A DNA stretch of 15,783 bases from contig JAFYCQ010000115.1 of assembly GCA_017539635.1 (NCBI GenBank), forward strand, positions 1 through 15,783, given 5' to 3'. The notes under the pieces were generated by a model. That model did not search any database and was not told the DNA's origin. It saw only the letters and a program-made list of their open reading frames with translations. The position numbers were made by a program, and so were the translations under genes. This document shows, one piece after another, positions 1 to 6,747 of this stretch. This DNA is from Oscillospiraceae bacterium. Its GTDB lineage: Bacteria > Bacillota > Clostridia > Oscillospirales > Oscillospiraceae. Each line of letters begins with the position of its first letter. The first letter of the stretch is position 1.

Positions 1-1653
1 CTGTCCGGATTGTCCGAATAAAGCGTTATACTCTTCATCTGTCATACCGTCCAAATAAAAGTTGGACTCTATGCGATCATCTCTGCTCAGCGAACCAAGT
101 CCGGTCACCGGCGCGCCCTTTTCAACCTGCAGCGCATACCAGGTATCAGCGTAAAGGACGGCCTTCCCGTTGCTGACCTCGACTTTTTCGCCACGGGTGA
201 CGGTATATGTAACAATAATCCTACCGGAGCCAATGACTTCTGCTTCCCTCAGGGAAACGAACTGGCCCGCCGTCTGTTCCGCCGCTGTCAAATACAGGGC
301 GCTTGTGGGGCCGGAGGGGATGTAAGGGTCTCCCTCGACATCCACGGTGAGCGTGGGAACGCTGCCGTCGTAATATAATAATTCGCTCAGGATTCCGGTA
401 TATAGCGTGAAGGTATAGACATTATTACCGGTATTACCGTTTTCAGCGGCCTTGGAAATCGTGAAGTAACCGTCATCATCCGCCTGTGTTCCGTCGCCCA
501 GGAACATATCCAGCAATTCGACACACATTCCCGCCTTGACCGTCAACACATATTCCGTTCCGGCATCCAGGGTGGCCTGTCCGTTCGTAAGCGTCACGGC
601 GTTATCGCCCTGCATAAGGGAAACGAACCCGCCTGCCGCCTGGGCATCCGCCGTCACCTGGAAGGTGTATTCGGTGGGGATAACCGAGAGATTGACCGTA
701 AGATTCTCGTTACCATCCTGAATGAAGAGGGGATAAAACGTGAAGGTATAGACGGTATTATCGTTTACAGCGGCCTTGGAAAACGTGAAGTAACCGTCAT
801 CATCCGCCTGTGTTCCGCCGCCCAGGTACATTTCCAGAGGATAGGCTCCAATTCCCTCCTTGACCGTCAGCACATACTCCGTTCCGGTTTTCAGAGTGGC
901 CTGTCCGTTCGTAAGCGTCACATCGTTACCGTTCTGCTTAAGGGAAACGAACCCGCCTGCCGCCTGGGCATCTGTCGGCTCCAGGAACAGGAAGGACAAG
1001 TCGCCGACGGTGACATAAGTGTCCCCGACATATTCAGGCTGGATACTTTCAATGCAGAAGGTATAGACATCGTTGTTGTCTGCCGATGACTTGACAGCGT
1101 TGTCGGGAAGCCCGTAAACCGGCGTATCCTCCGCCACCGTCAGCACGTATTCCAGTCCGGTGGTCAGGTAAGCCAGACCGTTTGTCGGCGTCACATCGTT
1201 ATTGCCCTGCTTGAGGGAAACAAAGGCGCTGCCGATGTCCTCGGCTACCTGGAAGGTGTAGCGGGTTTTCTCTACAAAAACGGTAATAACCTCTTCCTTA
1301 TAATCAAGGTTTTCAATCTTGAAAAGATAGGCCTTGTCGGCAGTCAGGTACGCGCCAAAGAAGAAGTTGGAATCGTACATATAGTCGTTGCCATACGCGA
1401 TATAGTGTTCAACGTCTTCAGGGTCATACAGCGCGGCAGCCGGATCATAATCGCCCACGGAGTAAAAGGTGTACATTCCGTTCTCTTCCGGGGTGAAAGT
1501 ATAGGTGGTATAATCTGCATTGGCCGTCGTCGCAAGGCTGTTTTCACCCAGGGTGAGGGCCTGGGTATCGGGCGCAGCCAACGCCCCTGCCGGGAGCAGT
1601 GACAGGACTAATAGAAGGGCAAGCAGGATGCTTAGCCATTTCCGGTGTTTCAT
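1..1653 (-). CDS. Secreted multi-repeat surface protein, C-terminus beyond window edge
   Basis: Function unknown; likely exported. The frame is open for 551 codons from the ATG at 1651-1653 to base 1 with no stop, so the gene continues past the left edge. A GGAGG lies 10 bases upstream of the ATG. Residues 1-27 are a classic signal peptide (MKHRKW, a leucine-rich core, then AGALAAP). Residues about 30-125 (YTFTPEENGMYTFYS, later AYLTADKAYLFKIEN) resemble a bacterial pre-peptidase C-terminal (PPC)-like beta-sandwich. Four repeats of about 100 residues follow, starting near residues 132, 219, 328 and 452. Each carries versions of FVSLKQ, NDVTLTNGQATL and GTEYVLTV. Repeats 2 and 3 are nearly identical in DNA with a 324-base period. 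Any anchor (SLH, LPXTG or dockerin) would be in the missing part. The PPC assignment is from pattern only. Confidence 0.8.
   Translation of the reverse strand, partial: MKHRKWLSILLALLLVLSLLPAGALAAPDTQALTLGENSLATTANADYTTYTFTPEENGMYTFYSVGDYDPAAALYDPEDVEHYIAYGNDYMYDSNFFFGAYLTADKAYLFKIENLDYKEEVITVFVEKTRYTFQVAEDIGSAFVSLKQGNNDVTPTNGLAYLTTGLEYVLTVAEDTPVYGLPDNAVKSSADNNDVYTFCIESIQPEYVGDTYVTVGDLSFLFLEPTDAQAAGGFVSLKQNGNDVTLTNGQATLKTGTEYVLTVKEGIGAYPLEMYLGGGTQADDDGYFTFSKAAVNDNTVYTFTFYPLFIQDGNENLTVNLSVIPTEYTFQVTADAQAAGGFVSLMQGDNAVTLTNGQATLDAGTEYVLTVKAGMCVELLDMFLGDGTQADDDGYFTISKAAENGNTGNNVYTFTLYTGILSELLYYDGSVPTLTVDVEGDPYIPSGPTSALYLTAAEQTAGQFVSLREAEVIGSGRIIVTYTVTRGEKVEVSNGKAVLYADTWYALQVEKGAPVTGLGSLSRDDRIESNFYLDGMTDEEYNALFGQSGQ
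295..1260 (-). repeat. Tandem ~108-residue coding repeats in the surface protein
   Basis: Four diverged copies of one unit lie in frame. The two middle copies (about 410-700 and 740-1010) align at an offset of 324 bases, with long identical runs, for example 459-492 against 783-816 and 616-648 against 940-972. The offset changes to 333 near 406/739, because the left copy has 9 extra bases (three codons, Asn/Gly/Thr-rich). Preservation at the DNA level points to a recent duplication or homogenisation by recombination. Confidence 0.8.
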
Positions 1654-1753
1654 TGTTAAAATGCCTCCCTGTTTCTGATTTTCGTCCGCTTGTTTTACGG
1701 CGTGTCCGGAGGCCGCCGACGCCGTCCCCCGGCACTCATTGAAGATACTAAAC

Positions 1754-1782
1754 AGTTTACCGCGAAATCGGCTTTAAGTCAA
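1754..1782 (-). promoter_or_regulatory. Sigma-A-type promoter of the surface protein gene
   Basis: On the minus strand TTGACT (1777-1782) is separated by 17 bases from TAAACT (1754-1759). This gives a leader of roughly 95 bases before the start at 1653. It lies downstream of the tRNA terminator, so the surface protein gene appears to be its own transcription unit. Between 1783 and 1868 I see only a weak hairpin (1817-1824 with 1841-1848). Confidence 0.5.
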
Positions 1783-1868
1783 TCAATAGACAGTAAAAGA
1801 GGAATAAAACACTCGCGGTTGCACGCACGTTGTTTCCGCTGTGCAGCCAGGTGCCGCGAAAAGTTATA

Positions 1869-1904
1869 AAAAGGCCCTGTTTTCATGCGAAAACAGGGCC
1901 TTTT
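1869..1904 (-). terminator. Terminator of the tRNA operon
   Basis: There is a 16-bp perfect stem (1869-1884 with 1889-1904) with a four-base loop. On the minus strand it is followed by a T-rich tail (TTATAACTTTT). It begins 3 bases past the encoded CCA of tRNA-Thr. Confidence 0.85.
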
Positions 1905-1906
1905 CA

Positions 1907-1982
<76 letters not shown>

Positions 1983-1985
1983 AAA

Positions 1986-2062
1986 TGGCGACCGAGAAGG
2001 GGCTCGAACCCTCGACCTCCAGCGTGACAGGCTGGCGTTCTAACCAGCTGAACTACTCGGCC
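1986..2062 (-). tRNA. tRNA-Asp (anticodon GTC)
   Basis: A 77-base cloverleaf reads on the minus strand. Acceptor GGCCGAG pairs with CTCGGTC with one G-T pair, and stem CCAGC/GCTGG holds CTGTCAC (GTC). The T-arm contains GTTCGAGCC. The discriminator is G, the usual identity base for Asp, and CCA is encoded at 1986-1988. It is first in the tRNA operon. Confidence 0.97.
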
Positions 2063-2091
2063 ACTTTCCGCCGGAGCACCGGCGCTTTGTT

Positions 2092-2120
2092 ATTATAAGT
2101 CCTATTGGCACCGATGTCAA
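2092..2120 (-). promoter_or_regulatory. Perfect-consensus promoter of the tRNA operon
   Basis: On the minus strand TTGACA (2115-2120), a 17-base spacer (2098-2114) and TATAAT (2092-2097) match the sigma-A consensus exactly. The start would fall near 2085, about 23 bases before tRNA-Asp. The promoter lies just past the stop of the pseudouridine synthase gene. Confidence 0.85.
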
Positions 2121-2147
2121 GAAAAAAATATCATTTTTCGCAAATAA

Positions 2148-3044
2148 TCATAGACTTATTCCAAAAGCGGCTGCGATGTCAAGAAATGCCTTCTGTCTGA
2201 GGGGCGCTGTCAGCGTTATTCGTTCCCCGGTAAATGGGCAGTCAAAGGAGAGCTTGCTCGCGTGAAGCGCCTGGGCGAATAATCCGAGGCGGGAGGAAAG
2301 CAATGAGGACGCCTCCGTTTTGTACAGGATGTCTCCGAGGACGGGGCAGCCCATGTGCAGCATGTGCACCCTTATCTGGTGGGTCCTGCCGGTCTCTATA
2401 CGCAGGCGAAGAAGGGAATAGTCCCCGTTTGTTTCCAGCGTATCGTAGTGGGTCACGGCATTTTTGCCGTCCTCGGCGACGACACGCAAAAGGCAGTGCT
2501 CTTCAAGCCGCCTGATGGGAGCGTTTACTGTGCCGGACAGGGGAGACGGAACGCCGTACACCAGGGCGACGTACTCCTTTTCGCCGCTCTGCCCAAGAGC
2601 TTCAGAGGCCAGATCCTTCCAGTAAGAGCTTTTGGCAAACAGCACAACGCCGGAGGTGTCCCGGTCAAGGCGATTAACGGCGTGGCAGACGTGCTCCGGC
2701 AGATACCCGGCCACATAATTCGACAGAGTGCCGGTATAGCGGGATGAGGTGGGGTGGACTATGAGGCCCTGGGGCTTGTTGACGGCTATCAAACCCTCGC
2801 TTTCGCGGATTATCTCAACATCGCCTTTTTCCGGCACCAGGTCACAGGGGCCCTCGGCGGCGGAGAGATCAAAGGTGACGATATCACCGGTGTTCAAAGC
2901 CCTGTTCGTAAACGCCCTCTCGCCGTTTACACGGATGGCGTCGGCGGCCTTGAGCTTTCGCAGCAGGGTAGAGGATATTTTAAGCTCCCGGCGGGCGGCC
3001 GTGTAAACGGTCATGCCGCCGGGAGATGTAAAGGTCAGTATCAT
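2148..3044 (-). CDS. RluA-family rRNA/tRNA pseudouridine synthase
   Basis: Predicted to isomerise specific uridines of rRNA or tRNA to pseudouridine in the cytoplasm. The 298 residues fit the RluA/RluD family. An S4-like N-terminal part (about 20-60, with LLRKLKAADAIRVNGERA) is followed by the catalytic domain. NRLDRDTSG (124-132) holds the catalytic Asp127; the His usual before RLD is Asn here. GRTHQIRVHM and the following MGCPVLGD form the conserved C-terminal motif. The start ATG overlaps the murF stop as ATGA, so the two are likely translationally coupled; it is the last gene of the ddl-murF operon. Which RluA/B/D-type target it modifies cannot be told from sequence. I see only a weak A/T hairpin as a terminator. 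Confidence 0.9.
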   Translation of the reverse strand: MILTFTSPGGMTVYTAARRELKISSTLLRKLKAADAIRVNGERAFTNRALNTGDIVTFDLSAAEGPCDLVPEKGDVEIIRESEGLIAVNKPQGLIVHPTSSRYTGTLSNYVAGYLPEHVCHAVNRLDRDTSGVVLFAKSSYWKDLASEALGQSGEKEYVALVYGVPSPLSGTVNAPIRRLEEHCLLRVVAEDGKNAVTHYDTLETNGDYSLLRLRIETGRTHQIRVHMLHMGCPVLGDILYKTEASSLLSSRLGLFAQALHASKLSFDCPFTGERITLTAPLRQKAFLDIAAAFGISL

Positions 3045-4405
3045 CGCAGCTTTTTCAGTTCCTCGACGATCTCTTCAAAATGTTCCCCGTGGGAGGCCTT
3101 TACCAGAACCCGGTCCCCCTCTTTTATCAGGGAGGGCAGCACGGAGAAAAAGGCGTCCTTCATGGGGAAATGCCACCCCTCCAGAGGTGAGCCGGAGGCG
3201 ATATGCCCCTTGTAGATATACTCCGCCAGCCTGCCGCAGCAGATGAGACTGTCGATGCCCAGCTTGGCGCTCAACAGGCCTATATTCCGGTGCAGCTCCT
3301 TTTCCTCGGCACCTAATTCCAGCATGTCGCCCAGAATGGCCACCTTTCTGCCCGGCAGGCAGGAAAGAGAGCGCAGGGCGTTGGCGACCGAATTGGGGTT
3401 TGCGTTGTAGCAGTCGTCGATTATGGTTATGTAGCCCGTGTCTATGACGTTGGAGCGGCCGCCGGTCTGGGCGTAGCTCTCGAGTCCGCGAGTTATCTCC
3501 TCGGGGGAAAGCCCCAGGGAGAGGCCCACAGCCGCCGCGCCCAGGGCCGCCGTGACTATGTGCTCGCCGTAGGCGTGAACGGTCACGGGGAAGCGGGCGT
3601 CTTTTGTCACTATATCAAATTCCGTGCCCTCAAAGCCCTTGCATACGATGTTTTCACCCCGGACTTCGCAGCCATCGCTTTTGCCGTAGCGGATTATGTT
3701 TGCTACAGGCGGGGTATAGCCTTTAAGCGTTTCGTCGTCGCCGTTGAGAACGGCGGCGGAATCCGGAGACATGAGGTCGAAGACCTCGCTTTTCGCCTTG
3801 AGGACGCCTTGAAGATCCCCTAAGTTTTCCAGGTGGCACTGGCCTATCACCGTCATGAGGCAGACGTTTGGCCGGACCATCTCAGCCAGTCTTGTCATCT
3901 CGCCGAAGTCGGAAATGCCCATTTCGATAACGGCGGCCTCGTGCTCGGGGCGAAGACGAAAGAGAGTGAGGGGAACGCCCAGCTCGTTATTGAAATTCCC
4001 CTCGGTCTTGAGGGTGTTGAATTTTTGGGACAGCACGGCGGCGGTCATTTCCTTTGAGGTAGTCTTGCCCACGCTGCCTACAATACCCACGAAGGGGATG
4101 TGGAACTGCTTCCTGTAAAAGCCCGCTATGGCTCTCAGCGCCGCCTGTACGTCTGCTGCGACGATGCAGTTATATCCCGGCGCTTCTCTGTCTGAAAGGG
4201 CGCAGAGAGCCCCCTTGTCGATAGCCTGGGGTATGTAGTCGAAGCCGTCCGCCCGCTCGCCCTTTATTGCGGCGAAAAGGCAGCCCTCAGTTACCGTCCG
4301 GCTGTCAGAGGTTATGGCGGTCACCTCACGGCTTTTTATGTCCGGGTCACCGTAATATTTGCCGCCTGTTACGGATTCAAGAGCGCTTATAGTCAGAGCT
4401 TCCAT
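3041..4405 (-). CDS. murF: UDP-N-acetylmuramoyl-tripeptide--D-alanyl-D-alanine ligase
   Basis: Last cytoplasmic Mur ligase: joins D-Ala-D-Ala to UDP-MurNAc-tripeptide, using ATP, to complete the pentapeptide precursor of peptidoglycan. The 454 residues match the family length. The ATP loop GIVGSVGKTTSKEM spans residues 107-120. Further Mur ligase signatures are TEGNFNNELGVPLTL and DDCYNANPNS. The N-terminal domain carries ITSDSRTVTEGCLFAAIKGE (31-50), which binds the UMP part. The start ATG (4403-4405) has AGGA upstream and lies inside the end of ddl with a 29-base overlap, so the enzyme that makes the dipeptide and the one that uses it are co-translated. Confidence is high because motifs and neighbours agree. 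Confidence 0.96.
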   Translation of the reverse strand: MEALTISALESVTGGKYYGDPDIKSREVTAITSDSRTVTEGCLFAAIKGERADGFDYIPQAIDKGALCALSDREAPGYNCIVAADVQAALRAIAGFYRKQFHIPFVGIVGSVGKTTSKEMTAAVLSQKFNTLKTEGNFNNELGVPLTLFRLRPEHEAAVIEMGISDFGEMTRLAEMVRPNVCLMTVIGQCHLENLGDLQGVLKAKSEVFDLMSPDSAAVLNGDDETLKGYTPPVANIIRYGKSDGCEVRGENIVCKGFEGTEFDIVTKDARFPVTVHAYGEHIVTAALGAAAVGLSLGLSPEEITRGLESYAQTGGRSNVIDTGYITIIDDCYNANPNSVANALRSLSCLPGRKVAILGDMLELGAEEKELHRNIGLLSAKLGIDSLICCGRLAEYIYKGHIASGSPLEGWHFPMKDAFFSVLPSLIKEGDRVLVKASHGEHFEEIVEELKKLR

Positions 4406-5420
4406 CGTATTTCCTCATTGAAGTTTCGATTATTTTCTCGCACAGCCCGCCGAAGTCCACGCCGATATTCTGCGCCATCTGGGGAACTAAACTGGTGGGC
4501 GTCATGCCGGGGAGAGTGTTTATCTCCAGGCAGTAGAGGTTTCCTTCCTCGTCCATGAGTATATCAGTTCGGAAATAGCTGTCCAGCATGAGGGCCTTTC
4601 CGGCCTTTAAGGCGCAGTCCCGGAGCCTTTGGGCGTCGGATTCCGGTATCGGGGCGGGGCATATCTCCTCCGTCAGACCGGCCTGGTATTTGTTCTTGTA
4701 GTCGTAAAAGCCCGTTTTCGGTATTATCTCGATTATGGGCAGGGGCTGCCAGTCTATGACGCCCACGGTAAATTCCCGGCCTTTTATGTACTTTTCCACC
4801 AGCACGCTCTCTTCGTATTTGAAGGCCAGCTTTAAGGCGGCCTCGTATTCCTCCCGGGTCTTTGCTATGGAGGTGCCGACGGAGGAGCCGCCGGAGCAGG
4901 GCTTTACGACGCAGGGCAGGTAAGGGGAGACAGTGTCGCAGCCCCGGCTTAGTGTCACGCTCTCGGCTGTAGGCACGCCGGCGGAGGAAAACAGGAGCTT
5001 TGACAGCCCCTTGTTCATGGCAAGGGAGCTGCACAGGGAGGAGCAGCCGGTGTATTTTATGCCGAACATGTCGAAAACGGCCTGTATATGTCCGTTCTCC
5101 CCGTCGCCCCCGTGAAGGGCGAGAAAGACGATGTCCGCGGCCTTGCAGAGCTTCAGAATATTGGGGCCTATGGAAATCCCCCCGGACTTTTCATAGAGCG
5201 CTGACAGATCAGGCACGGTCTCGGAGACGCTGTACTCCATATCCCGCTGGGGAGAGGCGAAAAGAGCCTCGGGGTCTATTTCCCCGGGAATGCCGGTAAA
5301 GAGATCCGCCAATATGACCCGGTGACCTCGTTTTCTCAGGGCACGGGCCACGCCCGTTCCGCTGGTTATGGAAACGTCCCTTTCAGTTCCGAGTCCGCCG
5401 CAAAGCACGATGATGTCCAT
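4377..5420 (-). CDS. ddl: D-alanine--D-alanine ligase
   Basis: ATP-grasp enzyme that joins two D-alanines for peptidoglycan. I chose the ATG at 5418-5420 (347 residues): it has GGAGG six bases upstream, and the promoter at 5452-5480 would start transcription near 5445, after the longer alternative start at 5483. Visible motifs are GGLGTERDVSITSG (8-21), ALHGGDGENG (101-110), VVKPCSGGSSVGTS (171-184), VEKYIKGREFTVGVID (208-223) and EINTLPGMTPTSLVP (299-313). FYDYKNKY (238-245) in the omega loop carries the tyrosine typical of true D-Ala-D-Ala ligases, unlike VanA-type D-lactate ligases; a normal vancomycin target is inferred from this. It is the first gene of ddl-murF-pseudouridine synthase. 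Confidence 0.96.
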   Translation of the reverse strand: MDIIVLCGGLGTERDVSITSGTGVARALRKRGHRVILADLFTGIPGEIDPEALFASPQRDMEYSVSETVPDLSALYEKSGGISIGPNILKLCKAADIVFLALHGGDGENGHIQAVFDMFGIKYTGCSSLCSSLAMNKGLSKLLFSSAGVPTAESVTLSRGCDTVSPYLPCVVKPCSGGSSVGTSIAKTREEYEAALKLAFKYEESVLVEKYIKGREFTVGVIDWQPLPIIEIIPKTGFYDYKNKYQAGLTEEICPAPIPESDAQRLRDCALKAGKALMLDSYFRTDILMDEEGNLYCLEINTLPGMTPTSLVPQMAQNIGVDFGGLCEKIIETSMRKYDGSSDYKRS

Positions 5421-5451
5421 AATGCCCTCCAAAAGATTGTTGTTATTTTCA

Positions 5452-5480
5452 ATTATACACGCTTTCCGTCCTCTGTACAA
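5452..5480 (-). promoter_or_regulatory. Promoter of the ddl-murF operon
   Basis: On the minus strand TTGTAC (5475-5480), 17 bases and TATAAT (5452-5457). The leader to the ddl start at 5420 is about 25 bases. It is divergent from the mobB leader promoter, with about 50 bases between the two -35 boxes. Confidence 0.7.
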
Positions 5481-5530
5481 CATAATAAGAGAACAGAAAT
5501 AATATTTTTGACGCTAAAGCAAAAAAGCGC

Positions 5531-5559
5531 TTGACAACAGGCGTAAACCCTGCTATTCT
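5531..5559 (+). promoter_or_regulatory. Promoter of the mobB leader RNA
   Basis: TTGACA (5531-5536), 17 bases and TATTCT (5554-5559). Transcription would start near 5566, giving a leader of about 200 bases before mobB. That is long enough for the structured RNA described next. Confidence 0.7.
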
Positions 5560-5580
5560 GTTACCAGAAAACTTAATAGT

Positions 5581-5700
5581 GTTTCCAAGCCGTTTGGTCT
5601 AAGGGCGCAGCCTATGAGCATTCGGCCTGAACCGTGAGGGATCGCGGTTCACGGGGTCAGTTTGAAAACGATCTGGCCTTCCAGTATTTGAGAAGGGAAC
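5581..5700 (+). promoter_or_regulatory. Molybdenum-cofactor riboswitch aptamer (candidate)
   Basis: Folding by eye gives a closing stem P1 (GTTTCC 5581-5586 with GGGAAC 5695-5700, one G-T pair). A stem GCCG/CGGC (5589-5592 with 5623-5626) encloses a hairpin containing CTAAG and TATG (5599-5603, 5613-5616), which resembles the 11-base tetraloop receptor. A perfect 10-bp hairpin (5628-5637 with 5642-5651) is capped by the GNRA loop GGGA. A last stem is GGTCAG/CTGGCC (5655-5660 with 5673-5678). A GNRA loop plus a receptor-like element, just upstream of a molybdopterin dinucleotide gene and ahead of a terminator, fits the Moco RNA class. Presence of the receptor-like hairpin would favour molybdenum over tungsten cofactor, as I recall that distinction. 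Class membership is inferred; a covariance-model search would settle it. Confidence 0.75.
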
Positions 5701-5710
5701 AAAATTTACG

Positions 5711-5744
5711 TCCGTTTTGTTGCCTCAAAACGGATATTTTTGTT
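5711..5744 (+). terminator. Leader terminator (riboswitch expression platform)
   Basis: TCCGTTTTG (5711-5719) pairs with CAAAACGGA (5726-5734) around a six-base loop, followed by TATTTTTGTT. It lies upstream of the mobB ribosome binding site. An alternative hairpin pairs AACAAAA (5698-5704) with TTTTGTT (5715-5721). It would destroy the terminator, and it shares bases 5698-5700 with aptamer stem P1. This predicts that the ligand-bound aptamer allows termination and so turns mobB off. Confidence 0.8.
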
Positions 5745-5764
5745 ATCCGGAGGATTTGGAACAG

Positions 5765-6250
5765 ATGAGCGTTCCTATGATAGCATTCGCAGGCTTCTCA
5801 AATACGGGGAAGACCACATACATTGAAAAACTGGTAGCAAACCTCAAGTCCAGAGGGTTGCGGGTGGGGGTGCTGAAGCACGACTCCCACGGCTTCCAGA
5901 TGGACAGAGAGGGGAAGGACACCTGGAGATTCACCCAGGCGGGAGCCGATATGGTGGCGATAGTCTCCGACGTCCAGACCGCCGTTCTGGAAAACAGGAA
6001 GATCGAGCTTACCGAGGCCGTTACCTTTTTCCATGACGTGGATATCCTCATTACCGAGGGCTACAAGTTCGCCGACTGCCCCAAGATCGCGGTCTATAGG
6101 GAAGCGTCGGGCAATCCCCTGGCAGGGAAGCCCGAGGATTTTGAGGCTATCGTGACCGACACGCATTTCGATTGCGAAACGCCCCAGTTCCCGCTGGACG
6201 ACGTCGAGCCTCTGGCGGAGTTCCTGATTGCAAAGCTTCAGCTGAAATAA
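5765..6250 (+). CDS. mobB: Molybdopterin-guanine dinucleotide biosynthesis protein B
   Basis: P-loop GTPase thought to assist MobA in attaching GMP to molybdopterin for molybdenum or tungsten enzymes. I chose the ATG at 5765 (161 residues): GGAGG (5749-5753) lies 11 bases upstream, while the longer frame from 5717 starts inside the terminator hairpin. Motifs are AGFSNTGKTT (9-18, Walker A), VGVLKHDSHGFQMDREGKDT (34-53, the family's KHD/H-D region) and DILITEGYK (93-101, Walker B-like). It stands alone; moaA, moeA and mobA are not in the window. The leader RNA suggests control by cofactor level. The neighbours give no clue to which molybdoenzyme is served. Confidence 0.93.
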   Translation: MSVPMIAFAGFSNTGKTTYIEKLVANLKSRGLRVGVLKHDSHGFQMDREGKDTWRFTQAGADMVAIVSDVQTAVLENRKIELTEAVTFFHDVDILITEGYKFADCPKIAVYREASGNPLAGKPEDFEAIVTDTHFDCETPQFPLDDVEPLAEFLIAKLQLK

Positions 6251-6285
6251 GAGCAGAAAGCCGATAACCGGCGGGCGCCTTATTT
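6245..6285 (+). terminator. Possible terminator at the end of mobB
   Basis: AAATAAG (6245-6251, including the mobB stop) pairs with CTTATTT (6279-6285). The 27-base interior holds a small GCCG/CGGC hairpin. The trailing T run is short and belongs to the stem itself, so this is a weak call. Confidence 0.35.
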
Positions 6286-6455
6286 CCCACCCGGCCTCAC
6301 GACACGGAAACACATCCGGTCCGGGCCTGTGGGCAAAAGGCCTCGCCGATTTTTCATTGTCAAATACCGCGCCATCTGTTCCCGACCGGGACGCCTCCTC
6401 CGGCGCAGTAAGCTAAATAAATTAATCAGTGATCAGGGTCATTATACGCAGCTTG

Positions 6456-6542
6456 TTCTCCTTTCCTTAATTTTTCCTTACCTCACTTTACACTTACCTC
6501 TCCTCTCCTTACCTTACCTTTCATTTTCCTTTCTTTCATCCT
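6456..6542. repeat. 87-base G-free pyrimidine-rich tract
   Basis: No G occurs on the plus strand from 6456 to 6542; the tract is mostly C and T in irregular CCTT, TACC and CTCC units. TGATCAGG (6430-6437) and CCTGATCA (6552-6559) form an 8-base inverted repeat around it. On the minus strand it is purine-rich with many GGAG/AAGG strings. No function assigned. Confidence 0.7.
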
Positions 6543-6560
6543 GCGAGCATACCTGATCAA

Positions 6561-6611
6561 ATAAACAGGGGTTTTCCCAAACGTCGCAGCGACGGGAAAA
6601 CCCCTGTTTAT
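6561..6611. terminator. Strong bidirectional stem-loop terminator
   Basis: An 18-bp perfect inverted repeat (6561-6578 with 6594-6611) has arms ending in AGGGGTTTTCCC. The loop itself can form GTCG/CGAC. On the plus strand it is followed by T-rich sequence (TATTTTG, later a run of seven T); on the minus strand by TTGATC. It sits between convergent mobB and znuB and could serve both. Confidence 0.65.
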
Positions 6612-6715
6612 ATTTTGTATTTCGTTGTTTTTTTACTTTCCCGGAATAGTGAAACCCACGTTACCGAGCGCAAATCTTAAATACAGTTCTGACTTGGAAC
6701 GCAATAAGGTTCTTT

Positions 6716-6747
6716 TTGATACTTTTTCTTTCAAGAAAAAGTATCAA
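6716..6747 (-). terminator. Hairpin overlapping the znuB stop
   Basis: TTGATACTTTTTCTT (6716-6730) and its perfect complement (6733-6747) are separated by 2 bases, so the real loop is 4 or more. It includes the znuB stop codon (6744-6746). On the minus strand no T run follows, so a standard terminator is doubtful. It may instead protect the 3' end or be a dispersed palindrome. Confidence 0.4.

Larger units (their letters stand above)
6251..6743. other. Gene-free stretch between mobB and znuB
   Basis: I see no credible gene here. A 75-codon open frame at 6329-6556 translates into low-complexity Leu/Ser/Pro-rich sequence and has no ribosome binding site. The stretch holds a possible mobB terminator, a G-free pyrimidine tract (6456-6542) flanked by an 8-base inverted repeat, a perfect 18-bp stem-loop (6561-6611), and an A/T-rich hairpin overlapping the znuB stop (6716-6747). 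Bases 6612-6715 show nothing I can name. mobB and znuB face each other across it, so terminators for both strands are expected. Confidence 0.8.

Noticed and set aside
295..1260. Spaced repeats that could suggest a CRISPR array
   Set aside because: The copies are about 324 bases apart, diverged and in one continuous reading frame; they are protein repeats.
2754..3215. 153-codon plus-strand open frame
   Set aside because: It is antisense to the pseudouridine synthase and murF genes, both of which have clear catalytic motifs.
4564..5034. 156-codon minus-strand open frame
   Set aside because: It is an alternative frame inside ddl, Arg/Leu-rich and without motifs; ddl itself is well supported.
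4377..5420. Vancomycin-resistance-type D-Ala-D-Lac ligase
   Set aside because: The omega loop has the FYDYKNKY pattern of ordinary D-Ala-D-Ala ligases, and no van genes are nearby.
6329..6556. Possible 75-codon gene in the mobB-znuB gap
   Set aside because: The frame runs through the G-free tract, gives low-complexity sequence, and has no ribosome binding site.
6430..6559. Insertion sequence or MITE bounded by TGATCAGG repeats
   Set aside because: The 8-base inverted repeat is short, no transposase is present, and no clear target duplication is seen; kept only as an unexplained element.
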